A stretch of DNA of 64,000 bases, taken from NCBI RefSeq assembly GCF_042435035.1, contig NZ_JBHMQT010000003.1, forward strand, positions 434,001 through 498,000, given 5' to 3'. Source of the stretch: Sphaerimonospora cavernae. GTDB lineage: Bacteria > Actinomycetota > Actinomycetes > Streptosporangiales > Streptosporangiaceae. Positions 43,125-52,335 of this stretch are shown here, piece after piece (position 1 is the first letter of the stretch; each line of letters begins with the position of its first letter). Below the pieces are notes generated by a model. That model ran no database searches. It worked only from the letters and a program-made list of their open reading frames with translations, and had not been told where the DNA came from. Position numbers and translations under genes: made by a program.

Positions 43125-44403
43125 GTCCGGCCCTGGTCCCGCTCAGTCGGCGATGCCAGGCCACCGCCGAGCCGTCGGTCAGCGAGGCGATCTGGTCGAC
43201 GACCACGCGCAGCCGGGCCGCGTCGTCTCCGGCGCGCTCGAACTCCGGGCGCAGCGCGGGCACCAGCGTCTCCGGCGCGCCTCGCACGATCAGATGTCCG
43301 AGCTCGGCGATCAACTCGCGCTGCCGGGCCCGCTCCGCGTGATGGTCGGCCCGCGTGATGACGTAGTAGGCCGTGACCCCCTTGAGCACCGCGCACTCCA
43401 GCCGGGTGGTCCTCGGCACGACGAGGTCGGCGCTGTGGCGGCCCGCCTCGGGCACGGCGTGGCTGCCGTACGCCTCCCGGGTCGCGTCCTGAGCCGATCG
43501 GCAGAACCGCCCGATCAGCGAGCTGGTGAGGCGCTTGAGGGCGGCAAGGTCGGCGAGCCCGGCGTCGAACCTCCCCGGCCACAGCGGCCCGGCGACCAGC
43601 CGTGCGAAGACCTCGGCCAGCTCGTTCCGGTCGGCGTCGGGGGCGTACCATTCCCGGGTCAGGTCGCAGACGGCGAGCCGTTCCTCGGGGTCGCGCAGCG
43701 CCTCGGCCGTGACGTGACCCGAGGTCAGCGCGTCCTCCAGGTCGTGCACCGAGTAGGCCACGTCATCGGCCCAGTCCATGATCTGCGCTTCGAAGCTCGG
43801 GGTGCGGCCGGGCGCCCCCTCCCTGACCCACCGGAAGACCGCCAGGTCGTCGGGGTAGACGCAGTACGGCATGCCCTCGGCGGCGCGCGGCACGTCGAGG
43901 TCGGGGCAGCCCGGGCCGGCCCACGGATACTTGCAGACCGCGTCGAGTGTCGCCCGGGTCAGATTGAGACCGGCGCCGCGGCCGTCCTCGGTGATGACCT
44001 TGGCCTCCAGCCGGGTGAGCAGGCGGAGGTTCTGTGCGTTCCCCTGGAATCCGCCGCATGACACGGCCATCTCGTTCAGAGCCGTCTCGCCGTTGTGGCC
44101 GAACGGGGGATGGCCGAGGTCGTGGGCGAGGCAGGCGGTCTCCACCAGGTCGGGATCCCGGCCGAGGAGCTTGCCCATCTCCCGCCCGATCTGGGCGCAT
44201 TCGAGGGAGTGGGTCAGCCGGGTACGCGGACTGTGCAGATCCGAGTAGTCGGCCGGGGTGACCACCTGGGTCTTCGCGGCGAGCCTGCGCAGCGAGGCAC
44301 TGTGCAGCACACGGGCCCGATCCCGTTCGAAGGCGCTCCTCCCGGTGGCGCCCCGCGGTTCCGGCACCCATCGTGCGTGGTCGTGCTCGTCGTAACGGGC
44401 CAT
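43111..44403 (-). CDS. dgt: deoxyguanosinetriphosphate triphosphohydrolase-like protein
   Basis: 430 residues. HD-domain metal ligands: RTRLTHSLECAQ (H), ACLAHDLGHPPFGHNGE (HD), and ADDVAYSVHDLED (D). It hydrolyses dGTP to deoxyguanosine and triphosphate, affecting dNTP pools. The dgt-dnaG-rpoD neighbourhood is conserved in many actinobacteria. Confidence 0.93.
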   Translation of the reverse strand: MARYDEHDHARWVPEPRGATGRSAFERDRARVLHSASLRRLAAKTQVVTPADYSDLHSPRTRLTHSLECAQIGREMGKLLGRDPDLVETACLAHDLGHPPFGHNGETALNEMAVSCGGFQGNAQNLRLLTRLEAKVITEDGRGAGLNLTRATLDAVCKYPWAGPGCPDLDVPRAAEGMPYCVYPDDLAVFRWVREGAPGRTPSFEAQIMDWADDVAYSVHDLEDALTSGHVTAEALRDPEERLAVCDLTREWYAPDADRNELAEVFARLVAGPLWPGRFDAGLADLAALKRLTSSLIGRFCRSAQDATREAYGSHAVPEAGRHSADLVVPRTTRLECAVLKGVTAYYVITRADHHAERARQRELIAELGHLIVRGAPETLVPALRPEFERAGDDAARLRVVVDQIASLTDGSAVAWHRRLSGTRAGLSSV

Positions 44404-44485
44404 GCATCCTCCTTCCTCACGACACCCCGGCGGCGGGAGAAGGAGCGTACCCGTTCACTACGACAATGAGTCCCGGCGATTCCTC

Positions 44486-44532
44486 CCGGCATCCCCGGAC
44501 CTCTCGGCTCACGAGAGTTCCGGGGATGCCGG
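44486..44532 (-). terminator. long hairpin after ppdK
   Basis: A 13-bp perfect stem (CCGGCATCCCCGG / CCGGGGATGCCGG) whose loop contains a second stem (CTCTCG / CGAGAG). Nine bases downstream of the ppdK stop on the minus strand. No U-tract, as usual in high-GC actinomycete terminators. Confidence 0.7.
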
Positions 44533-44540
44533 ACCGGAGC

Positions 44541-47192
44541 TCAACGGCTGTCGGAGCCCTCGGTGGTCAGGGCGGCGCGAGCGGCCTCCAGGCGGGCGAC
44601 CGGGATCCGGAACGGCGAGCACGACACGTAGTCGAGCCCGATCTCATGGCAGAAGTGGACCGAGTCCGGGTCGCCGCCGTGCTCGCCGCAGATGCCGAGC
44701 TTGAGGCCGGGACGGGTCCGCCTGCCCTCCTCGGCCGCGATCCGCATGAGCCGGCCGACGCCGTCCCTGTCGAGTGACTCGAACGGCGACACGCCGAACA
44801 CCCCGAGATCGAGATATTTGCCGAAAAATCCGCTCTCGACGTCATCCCTGGAGAAGCCCCAGGTCATCTGGGTGAGGTCGTTGGTGCCGAAGGAGAAGAA
44901 CTCGGCCGCCTCGGCGACCTGACCGGCGGTCAGCGCGGCCCGCGGCACCTCGATCATGGTGCCGATGAGCGCGGACACGCCCGCCTCGGCGAGGATCCCC
45001 TCGGCCGCCTCGCGTACGATCTCCAGCTCCTGTACCGCGCCGACCAGCGGGATCATGATCTCCGCCTTCGCGCCGGCGCTCTGCCGTGCCTCCGAAGCAC
45101 GTGCCGCCTTGGCGATCGCCCGCACCTGCATCTCGAACAGACCGGGGATGACCAGGCCGAGCCGTACCCCGCGCAGGCCGAGCATCGGGTTCTGCTCGTG
45201 CAGCCGCTTGACGGCCTCCAGGAGCCTGCGGTCCCGATCGGTCGCCTCGTCGCCGGCCAGGGCGACCTTGACCGACAGTTCGGTGATGTCGGGCAGGAAC
45301 TCGTGCAGCGGCGGATCGATCAGCCTGATCGTGACCGGCAGGCCCTCCATCGCCTCGAACAGGCCCGTGAAGTCGGCCGTCTGCAGCGGCTCCAGCGCGT
45401 CCAGTGCGGCCTGGCACTCCTTCGGCGTCGCGGCCAGGATCAGGTCCTCGACCAGCTGCCGCCGGTCGCCGAGGAACATGTGCTCCGTACGGCACAGCCC
45501 GACGCCCTGGGCGCCGAACCGGCGGGCACGGGCAGCGTCCTCGGGGGTGTCGGCGTTCGCCCGTACGGCCAGACGTCGCACCGAGTCGGCATGGGTCATG
45601 ATCCGGTCCACGGAACGGACCAGCTCCTCATCGGCCGGCCTGCCCTCGAAATACTCCACGACCGGGGAGGCGACGACGGGGACCTCTCCCAGGTAGACCG
45701 CGCCGCTGGAGCCGTCGATGGAGATCACGTCTCCCTCCTCGACGGTCACCCCACCGGGCGCGGTGAAGCGTCCGGCGCGGACGTCCACCTCGAGCTCCTC
45801 CGCGCCGCAGACGCAGGTCTTGCCCATGCCCCGGGCGACCACGGCCGCGTGCGAGGTCTTCCCGCCCCGCGAGGTGAGCACGCCACGGGCGGCGATCATG
45901 CCGGCGAGGTCGTCGGGGTTGGTCTCCCTGCGCACGAGGATGACGGCCTCGCCCCGGCCGGCCAGCTCGACCGCCTTCTCGGAGGTGAACACGGCCTTGC
46001 CCACGGCCGCTCCCGGCGAGGCGTTCATTCCCTTGGTCAGGCGCCGGTTGTCGGTGGCCTCGGCGAACCTGGGGAACATGAGCTGCGCCAGCTGGTCGCC
46101 GGTCACCCGCTTGACGGCCTCGTCCATGCCGATCAGGCCCTCGTCGACGAGCTGGGTGGCGATGCAGAACGCGGCGGCGGCCGTGCGCTTGCCGACCCGG
46201 GTCTGCAGCATCCACAGCTTGCCTCGCTCGATCGTGAACTCGATGTCGCACAGGTCGCGGTAGTGGCCCTCCAGCCGCGCCATGATGTCGAGGAGCTCGC
46301 GGTACGCCTCCGAGTCGATCTTCTCGAGCTCCTGCAGGGGCACGGTGTTGCGGATGCCGGCGACGACGTCCTCGCCCTGGGCGTTCTGCAGGTAGTCGCC
46401 GTAAACGCCCTGCTGGCCCGAGCCGGGGTCGCGGGTGAAGGCGACGCCGGTGCCCGAGTCCATGCCGAGGTTGCCGAACACCATGGAGCACACGTTGACG
46501 GCCGTGCCCAGGTCGCCGGGGATGCGCTCCTGGCGGCGGTAGAGAACGGCGCGCGGCGCGTTCCAGGAGTCGAAGACCGCCCGGATCGCCAGTTCCATCT
46601 GCTCACGTGGATCACAGGGGAAGTCGCGCCCGGTCTCGGACCGGATGATGTCCTTGTACGTCTCGACGAGCCGCTGCAGGTCGGCGGCGTCGAGATCGGT
46701 GTCCTTCCGGCCGTCCTTCAACTCGTCGATGGCGGTCTCGAAAAACTCGCCGTCGATGCCCAGCACGGTCTTGCCGAACATCTGGATGAGCCTGCGGTAG
46801 GAGTCCCAGGCGAAACGCTCATTGCCTGACTGCTTGGCCAGCGCGAGGACCGAGCTGTCGTTCAGCCCGATGTTGAGCACGGTCTCCATCATGCCCGGCA
46901 TGGAGAACTTCGCCCCGGAACGGACGCTCACGAGCAGCGGATCACCGGGGTCACCGAGCCGCTTGCCCATCTGGGCCTCCAGCTCCGCCAAATGCGCCGA
47001 GATCTCCTCGCCGAGCCCGTCCGGCATGCCTCCGTCGCCCAGGTAGTGGCGGCAGGCCTCGGTCGTGATCGTGAAACCCGGAGGAACCGGGAGACCGAGG
47101 TTTGTCATTTCCGCCAGGTTCGCACCCTTACCGCCGAGCAGGTCCTTGAGGTCCTTGTTGCCCTCGGTGAAGTCGTAAACGTACTTGGGCAC
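44541..47192 (-). CDS. ppdK: pyruvate, phosphate dikinase
   Basis: 883 residues. N-terminal ATP-grasp (KDLLGGKGANLAEMTNLG, VNVCSMVFGNLGMDSGTGVAFTRDP), central swivelling domain with catalytic His in GGKTSHAAVVARGMGK, and C-terminal PEP domain with LCRTEHMF, FGTNDLTQMTWGFSRDD and CGEHGGDPDSVHFCHEIGLD. It interconverts PEP + AMP + PPi with pyruvate + ATP + Pi. A cluster of dre-like GntR operators lies in its upstream region. Confidence 0.97.
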   Translation of the reverse strand: MPKYVYDFTEGNKDLKDLLGGKGANLAEMTNLGLPVPPGFTITTEACRHYLGDGGMPDGLGEEISAHLAELEAQMGKRLGDPGDPLLVSVRSGAKFSMPGMMETVLNIGLNDSSVLALAKQSGNERFAWDSYRRLIQMFGKTVLGIDGEFFETAIDELKDGRKDTDLDAADLQRLVETYKDIIRSETGRDFPCDPREQMELAIRAVFDSWNAPRAVLYRRQERIPGDLGTAVNVCSMVFGNLGMDSGTGVAFTRDPGSGQQGVYGDYLQNAQGEDVVAGIRNTVPLQELEKIDSEAYRELLDIMARLEGHYRDLCDIEFTIERGKLWMLQTRVGKRTAAAAFCIATQLVDEGLIGMDEAVKRVTGDQLAQLMFPRFAEATDNRRLTKGMNASPGAAVGKAVFTSEKAVELAGRGEAVILVRRETNPDDLAGMIAARGVLTSRGGKTSHAAVVARGMGKTCVCGAEELEVDVRAGRFTAPGGVTVEEGDVISIDGSSGAVYLGEVPVVASPVVEYFEGRPADEELVRSVDRIMTHADSVRRLAVRANADTPEDAARARRFGAQGVGLCRTEHMFLGDRRQLVEDLILAATPKECQAALDALEPLQTADFTGLFEAMEGLPVTIRLIDPPLHEFLPDITELSVKVALAGDEATDRDRRLLEAVKRLHEQNPMLGLRGVRLGLVIPGLFEMQVRAIAKAARASEARQSAGAKAEIMIPLVGAVQELEIVREAAEGILAEAGVSALIGTMIEVPRAALTAGQVAEAAEFFSFGTNDLTQMTWGFSRDDVESGFFGKYLDLGVFGVSPFESLDRDGVGRLMRIAAEEGRRTRPGLKLGICGEHGGDPDSVHFCHEIGLDYVSCSPFRIPVARLEAARAALTTEGSDSR

Positions 47193-47320
47193 ATGAGCTC
47201 CTTCGCGACTTCAAATTAAAACCTGCGGATCCACCCCGCACCGGGACTCTACCTATTAAAAGACGCATCAAACATCACACCCGGTTAGATTAGACATATC
47301 CCCAGGTAGCAGGGCACTGC

Positions 47321-47336
47321 GCGGTCTAATCCAATC
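47321..47336. promoter_or_regulatory. dre-like half-symmetric site upstream of ppdK
   Basis: GCGGTCTAATCCAATC is similar to, but weaker than, the DasR-responsive element (consensus ACTGGTCTAGACCACT). It lies 130 bases before the ppdK start. Confidence 0.35.
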
Positions 47337-47376
47337 GGGAGATCCGGAAAGAACGATCATTTTTCACAGCGGCCAC

Positions 47377-47392
47377 ATTGGTATGAACCAAT
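47377..47392. promoter_or_regulatory. dre-like palindrome 1
   Basis: ATTGGTATGAACCAAT has perfect 6-bp arms (ATTGGT / ACCAAT) around ATGA, the spacing of GntR/HutC-type operators. Confidence 0.5.
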
Positions 47393-47401
47393 ATCAACAG
47401 G

Positions 47402-47417
47402 AATGGTATAGACCAAA
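47402..47417. promoter_or_regulatory. dre-like palindrome 2 (best match)
   Basis: AATGGTATAGACCAAA agrees with 11 of the 16 bases of the DasR-type consensus, including TGGT-TAGACCA. It overlaps the next site by two bases. Confidence 0.55.
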
Positions 47418-47431
47418 AGGTTTAGACCATT
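47416..47431. promoter_or_regulatory. dre-like palindrome 3
   Basis: AAAGGTTTAGACCATT matches the GGT-TAGACC core. Centre-to-centre distance to site 2 is 14 bases. It lies between ppdK (minus) and the tripeptidyl aminopeptidase gene (plus). Confidence 0.5.
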
Positions 47432-47533
47432 TCGCCCAATAGATAGCGAGGGATCTTCATAGCCGTCCGCCAGTCACCCGGTGCGCCTTCCCCATGCCGC
47501 GGCCCGCCGTACGGTATAAATTAGTGACCCTCT

Positions 47534-47551
47534 GATTACATTCGATTACAT
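47534..47551 (+). promoter_or_regulatory. GATTACAT tandem repeat before the aminopeptidase gene
   Basis: Two GATTACAT words 10 bases apart end directly before the AGGGG ribosome site of the downstream gene. A TATAAA at 47515 may be its -10. Possible operator or coincidence. Confidence 0.35.
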
Positions 47552-47561
47552 AGGGGTGATC

Positions 47562-49067
47562 GTGTCGGGAGTGATCGGGCCGCGAAGCGGCAGGCGTGTC
47601 GTACTGGCCACGGTGGCAGGACTCGGCACGCTGGCGCTGGCCACGACGGCCTGCGCCGGCGGGAAGGTCGCTCCGGCCGGGTCCGCGACAGGCATGGACC
47701 GGCTCCAGTGGACGCACTGCGAGGAGGCCGCGTCCTCGGCGGGATTCGAGTGCGCGAAGATGCCGGTGCCACTCGACTACGACAAGCCGGATGGCGAGAA
47801 GCTCGACATCGCCCTCATCCGCATGAAGGCCGCCGACCCCGCCAACCGGATCGGCTCACTCGTCTTCAACTTCGGCGGCCCCGGCGGCTCGGGTGTCAGC
47901 ACCCTGCTCAACGCCGCCCAGGCGTTCAGCACGCTCGGCCGCCGCTACGACCTCGTCAGCTTCGATCCGCGCGGCGTCGACCGCAGCAGCGGGATCAGGT
48001 GCCTCGACGGCCGCCAGATGGACCGATACCTCGCCAACGAGCCCGGCGACACCGTCGCGGAGGAGACCCGGCTCATCACCGACTTCGCCAAGGGGTGCGA
48101 GAGCAAGGCCGGCAAGATCCTTCCGTACGTCGGCACCGTGAACGCGGCCCGCGATCTCGACCTCCTGCGGCAGGCCCTCGGTGAGTCGCACCTCAACTAC
48201 TTCGGCTTCTCCTACGGCACCCACCTGGGTTCGGTCTACGCCACCCTCTTCCCGAAGATGGTGGGCCGCATGGTGCTCGACGCCGCCGTGGACCCGACCG
48301 TGAGCATGCTGGACATGGCCAAGACCCAGGCGCTGGGCTTCCAGAAGGCCTACGAGGACTACCTGGCCGACTGCGTGAAGACCCGGACAAGCTGCCCGCT
48401 CGGCGCCGACGCCACCGCGGCCAACGACAGCGTGCTGAAGCTGCTGCGCTCCGTGGAGCGCAAACCGCTGAAGGCCGGCGACCGCGAGGTCACCGAGGAC
48501 GTCGCCAGGACCGCGATCATCCAGGCGCTGTACAGCAAGCTCACCTGGCCACTCCTCACCGAGGCGCTCAGGGACGCGATGAAGAAGGGCGACGCGCGCG
48601 GGCTGCTCACCCTGGCCGACCAGTACGGCGGCCGCCGGCCGGACGGCTCCTACGCCACCCTGCAGTTCTCCCTGCCGGCCGTCCTCTGCGTGGACTCCAC
48701 CGACCGGCCCAGCGTGGCACAGGCGGGGGAACTGGCCCGGCGCATGGCGAAGCGGTCACCCATCTTCGCCCCCACCATCATCAGCGCCGGAAGCTGCAGC
48801 ACCTGGCCGGTACGCGGGGACGACGCCGCCAAACACGTCGACGCTTCCGGGTCGGGCCCCATCGTCGTCGTCGGCGTCACCAACGACCCGGCCACGCCGT
48901 ACCAGTGGGCGCCACGCCTGGCCCAGCAACTGCGCACCGCCGTTCTGCTCACGCTGGACGGTGAGGGTCACGGCGCGTACGGCCAGAGCAAGTGCATCGA
49001 CTCGGCCGTCAACGCCTACCTCCTCGACGGCAAGGTCCCCACCGACGGCCTCCGCTGCCCCAAATAA
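47562..49067 (+). CDS. secreted tripeptidyl aminopeptidase (alpha/beta hydrolase)
   Basis: About 501 residues from GTG 47562, 5 bases after AGGGG; GTG 47556 is an alternative. Lipoprotein signal ending LATTAC. Alpha/beta hydrolase with oxyanion GGPGGSG, nucleophile elbow GFSYGTHLG (Ser), Asp in TNDPATPY and His in GEGHGAYG; C-terminal TAP domain. It matches the Streptomyces Tap/SlpD/SlpE family that removes tripeptides from exported proteins. Confidence 0.93.
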   Translation: MSGVIGPRSGRRVVLATVAGLGTLALATTACAGGKVAPAGSATGMDRLQWTHCEEAASSAGFECAKMPVPLDYDKPDGEKLDIALIRMKAADPANRIGSLVFNFGGPGGSGVSTLLNAAQAFSTLGRRYDLVSFDPRGVDRSSGIRCLDGRQMDRYLANEPGDTVAEETRLITDFAKGCESKAGKILPYVGTVNAARDLDLLRQALGESHLNYFGFSYGTHLGSVYATLFPKMVGRMVLDAAVDPTVSMLDMAKTQALGFQKAYEDYLADCVKTRTSCPLGADATAANDSVLKLLRSVERKPLKAGDREVTEDVARTAIIQALYSKLTWPLLTEALRDAMKKGDARGLLTLADQYGGRRPDGSYATLQFSLPAVLCVDSTDRPSVAQAGELARRMAKRSPIFAPTIISAGSCSTWPVRGDDAAKHVDASGSGPIVVVGVTNDPATPYQWAPRLAQQLRTAVLLTLDGEGHGAYGQSKCIDSAVNAYLLDGKVPTDGLRCPK

Positions 49068-49100
49068 ACCCCCACCCCCCAAAAAACCCAACCCCCAGGA

Positions 49101-49132
49101 CGTGATCTTGCAGTGCGCACCGCAAGATCACG
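49101..49132. repeat. GTGATCTTGCA-family inverted repeat, second locus
   Basis: CGTGATCTTGC and GCAAGATCACG form a perfect 11-bp inverted repeat with a 10-base loop. Partial copies (TTCAAGATCACGAAAGG near 49174 and TTCGCAAGATCAC near 49225) follow. The same words form the 14643-14827 array. It lies between convergent genes, where it may serve as a bidirectional terminator. Confidence 0.7.
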
Positions 49133-49188
49133 GAGGGCATCCGGCCTGGTCAAAGGTATTGCTTGCGATTATCTTCAAGATCACGAAA

Positions 49189-49216
49189 GGGGAGTGCGCA
49201 GATCAGCGCACTCCCC
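49189..49216. terminator. hairpin between aminopeptidase and glyS
   Basis: A perfect 11-bp stem GGGGAGTGCGC / GCGCACTCCCC with loop AGATCA, 37 bases downstream of the glyS stop. A good terminator for the convergent pair, embedded in the repeat region. Confidence 0.65.
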
Positions 49217-49252
49217 TGCGAGTATTCGCAAGATCACCACCTGTTGGTGGGA

Positions 49253-50638
49253 TCAGTCGTTGAGGTGTCGGCGGAGGTAGGACTCGACCTGGTCGAGAGC
49301 GACCCGCTCCTGGGCCATGCTGTCGCGCTCGCGGATCGTCACGGCATGGTCTTCGAGCGTGTCGAAGTCGACCGTGATCGCGAACGGCGTGCCGATCTCG
49401 TCCTGTCGGCGGTAGCGGCGGCCGATCGCGCCGGCGTCGTCGAAGTCCACGTTCCACCGACGGCGTAGCTGCGCGGCGAGGTCCCGGGCCTTCGGCGACA
49501 GGTCGGCGTTGCGCGACAGCGGCAGCACGGCCGCCTTGACCGGAGCCAGCCGGTGGTCGAGCCGCATCACGGTCCGCTCCTCCATCACGCCCTTGGCGTT
49601 GGGCGCCTGGTCCACCGTGTAGGCGTCGACGAGGAAGGTCAGCGTCGCCCGGTCCACGCCCGCGGCGGGCTCGATGACGAACGGCACATAGCGCTCGCCG
49701 GACTCCTGCTCGAAGAACGACAGGTCAGTACCGGACGCCTTGCCGTGCGCGGTCAGGTCGAAGTCGGTCCGGTTGGCGATGCCCTCCAGCTCACCCCACT
49801 CGCCGCCGGTGAAGTTGAACCGGTACTCGATGTCCACGGTCCGCTTCGAGTAGTGGGACAGCTTCTCCTTCGGGTGCTCGTAGAGCCGGAGGTTGTCCTT
49901 GTTGATGCCGAGGTCCACGTACCAGCGCAGCCGCTCGTCGATCCAGTACTGGTGCCACTCCTCGTCGGTACCCGGCTTGACGAAGAACTCCATCTCCATC
50001 TGCTCGAACTCGCGGGTACGGAAGATGAAGTTGCCGGGAGTGATCTCGTTGCGGAAGGACTTGCCGATCTGGCCGATGCCGAACGGCACCTTCCTGCGCG
50101 CCGCCTGCTGCACGTTCAGGTAGTTGATGAAGATGCCCTGGGCGGTCTCCGGCCGCAGGTAGGCCAGACCCGACTCGTCCTCGACCGGGCCGAGGAAGGT
50201 CTTCAGCAGCCCGCTGAACTGTCTGGGCGGGGTGAAGGTTCCCTTGTTGCCACAGTTGGGGCAGCTGAGGTCGGCCAGGCCGCCGGCCGGCTCGGTGCCG
50301 TGCTTCTCCTCGTACGCCTCGATCAGGTGGTCGGCGCGGAAGCGCTTGTGGCAGGACTGGCACTCGGTCAGCGGGTCGGTGAAGGTGTCGACATGGCCGC
50401 TGGCCTGCCACACCTCGCGGGCGAGGATGACGCAGGAGTCCAGGCCGACGACGTCGTCGCGGCCCTGCACCACGGCCTTCCACCACTCGCGCTTGACGTT
50501 GTTCTTGAGCTCGACACCGAGAGGTCCGTAGTCCCAGGACGCTCGCAGACCTCCGTAGATCTCACTCGACGGGAAGACGAGCCCGCGGCGCTTAGAGAGG
50601 CTGACGATCGTTTCCAGTACGTCGGTGCGACGTGCCAT
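49253..50638 (-). CDS. glyS: glycyl-tRNA synthetase
   Basis: 461 residues from ATG 50638, 8 bases after GGAG; a frame extending to 50698 is not needed. Class II alpha2-type GlyRS: motif 1 RGLVFPSSEIYGGL-RASWDYGPLG, zinc-type Cys pairs (CQSCHKRF, CPNCGNKG), motif 2 FRNEITPGNFIFRTREFEQMEME and motif 3 VIEPAAGVDRATLTFLVDAY, then an anticodon-binding domain. Charges tRNA-Gly. Confidence 0.96.
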   Translation of the reverse strand: MARRTDVLETIVSLSKRRGLVFPSSEIYGGLRASWDYGPLGVELKNNVKREWWKAVVQGRDDVVGLDSCVILAREVWQASGHVDTFTDPLTECQSCHKRFRADHLIEAYEEKHGTEPAGGLADLSCPNCGNKGTFTPPRQFSGLLKTFLGPVEDESGLAYLRPETAQGIFINYLNVQQAARRKVPFGIGQIGKSFRNEITPGNFIFRTREFEQMEMEFFVKPGTDEEWHQYWIDERLRWYVDLGINKDNLRLYEHPKEKLSHYSKRTVDIEYRFNFTGGEWGELEGIANRTDFDLTAHGKASGTDLSFFEQESGERYVPFVIEPAAGVDRATLTFLVDAYTVDQAPNAKGVMEERTVMRLDHRLAPVKAAVLPLSRNADLSPKARDLAAQLRRRWNVDFDDAGAIGRRYRRQDEIGTPFAITVDFDTLEDHAVTIRERDSMAQERVALDQVESYLRRHLND

Positions 50639-50799
50639 CAGTGGAACTCCATCCGGCTGGGTGTCGGCGTTGAGATCAGGATCAGACAGATCAGACAAGT
50701 GAGGTCAAATCCGGACATATCAGGTTGAATCAGAGCAGGTGAGGCCGGGCACCTGCCCGAGTCTGTGGACAAGCTTAGGGGACTCCCGCGCCCTCTCGC

Positions 50800-51114
50800 T
50801 CAGATGTCGCCGACAGGCGTTTCCGGGAGGCCGTAAACCCCCTCGAACGCGCCGGGCTCATTGATCATGAGCGTCATCAGCGGGTACATGGCCATCCTTG
50901 CCGCCGAGAGCGCCCGCCGGTAGAACCCCGCGCCCTCCCACTCGCTGACCAGCGCCCACAGAGCGGGTTCGTCGACCGACCTCGCCAACTGCCCGCGCAC
51001 GTATCCGGGCTGCGCGGCCAGCACCTCGAGGATGGCGCGCGCGCCCGAGGCGAACTCCTCTGTTCGGGAGCCGGGAACCGAGTAGCGGATCAGCGCGATC
51101 ACGGGTCCAAGCAT
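50800..51114 (-). CDS. antibiotic-biosynthesis-monooxygenase-like (ABM) domain protein
   Basis: 104 residues from ATG 51114. VIALIRYSVPGSRTEEFASG, then ILEVLAAQPGYVRGQLARSVDEPALWALVSEWEG is the dimeric alpha+beta barrel pattern of ABM/heme-degrading-type small enzymes. A longer frame begins at 51234, but its extra N-terminus is low complexity. Substrate unknown. Confidence 0.8.
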   Translation of the reverse strand: MLGPVIALIRYSVPGSRTEEFASGARAILEVLAAQPGYVRGQLARSVDEPALWALVSEWEGAGFYRRALSAARMAMYPLMTLMINEPGAFEGVYGLPETPVGDI

Positions 51115-51250
51115 GCCATGCGCGCCGTACGGCTCCAGCCGCCACCCGCGTCCGCCTTCCGCCGCCTCCCTGCGAGAAGGCCGTCCCCGTGTGAGAAGGC
51201 CGCCTCCCTGTGAGAAACGGAGGAAGCCCGACATGGCCTAAGCTCGGCTT

Positions 51251-51691
51251 GTGGGAAGCGAAACCGATCCGAAACGGCGGCGCCCGACCAGGGCGGCCCG
51301 CTCGCTCCCGGCTCACCCGCTGGCCCGCGAGCAGGCGCGCCCGGCGGCGGCCTCACGGCCGGCACGGCGTCCGCTGCCCGCGGGCGAATCATTCTTCACT
51401 CCCGGGGCGACCGGCGTCAGGCGGGCGGTCGAACTGAAGAGCGCCGCGCCGCTGGTGTTCCTGTTCCGACTGCCACGCTGGCTGCTTCCGGTCGTCATGA
51501 TCGTGCTGCTGCTCGTCGGCCTCGTCGTGCCGGACTGGCGGGGGGCCGTGGCCGTGCTTCCCGTGCTCGCGTTCGTCGTCTGGCTGGCGTACCTGTCGTG
51601 GCCGTCGCTGCGCGTCGGCGGGCGCCTGCTGCGAGTGGCGCTCAGCACCTTCCTCATCCTGCTCACCGCCACCCGCTTCGGCCTGATCTGA
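51251..51691 (+). CDS. DUF6703-like small membrane protein
   Basis: 146 residues, GTG start. Basic Ala/Arg/Pro-rich N-terminus (1-55), then SAAPLVFLFRLPRWLLPVVM and two or three membrane helices with VVWLAYLSWPSLRVGGRLLRV. This resembles a small actinobacterial membrane family (DUF6703 in my recollection). Function unknown. Confidence 0.75.
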   Translation: MGSETDPKRRRPTRAARSLPAHPLAREQARPAAASRPARRPLPAGESFFTPGATGVRRAVELKSAAPLVFLFRLPRWLLPVVMIVLLLVGLVVPDWRGAVAVLPVLAFVVWLAYLSWPSLRVGGRLLRVALSTFLILLTATRFGLI

Positions 51692-51790
51692 TCGACCCGA
51701 TCGGCCGATTTCGACCCCTCCCGATAGCCTGGTCCGGCTCCTGACCTGCCTTCGGTAGATTCTAGGGCGAAGCCGTACACAGGAGACATC

Positions 51791-52228
51791 ATGACCAGGA
51801 GTCCCAAGAGCCGCGAGGCCGTACACGAGATCCTGCGTCAGAGCCCGGGCTTCCGCAGTGCCCAGGACGTGTTCGCCGAGATGCGTGCGGACGGCGCGAA
51901 GATCGGCCTGACCACCGTGTACCGGGCGCTGCAGGCACTGCAGGACGACGGCCGCGTCGATGTGCTGCTCACGGCCGACGGCGAGTCCGTCTACCGGGCC
52001 TGCGAGAGCGCCGCCCATCACCACCATCTCGTCTGCCGACGCTGCGGGCTCACCATCGAGGTCGCCAACCCCGACGTCGAGCACTGGGCCGACGCCATCG
52101 GCGTCGAGCACGGCTTCAGTGAGATCACCCATACCGTTGAGGTCTTCGGCACCTGCTCCTCCTGCACCGGGACCACAGCCCTCACCGGGACCGCCAAGGG
52201 GACCACGAAGGGGATCGCATCCGAGTGA
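51791..52228 (+). CDS. Fur-family metalloregulator (Zur-like)
   Basis: 145 residues. Winged helix (about 10-75: GFRSAQDVFAEMRADGAKIGLTTVYRAL), regulatory metal site HHHHLVCRRCG (H-rich plus CxxC) and the second structural CxxC (CSSC). The HHHH-CxxC arrangement and the A-KIGLTTVYRALQAL helix resemble Zur/FurB, so zinc is the likely ligand. Operon with a CGNR gene is possible but the gap is 107 bases. Confidence 0.9.
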   Translation: MTRSPKSREAVHEILRQSPGFRSAQDVFAEMRADGAKIGLTTVYRALQALQDDGRVDVLLTADGESVYRACESAAHHHHLVCRRCGLTIEVANPDVEHWADAIGVEHGFSEITHTVEVFGTCSSCTGTTALTGTAKGTTKGIASE

Positions 52229-52335
52229 TCCGCCCGTGACCAGGCGAATGTTCTGGCCACCGATGTTCTTGATGTCGCCGCGCCAGAGCCACCCGCGAGA
52301 TACGCTGCCAGCGCCGCTACAGAGGAGTGCCTGCC

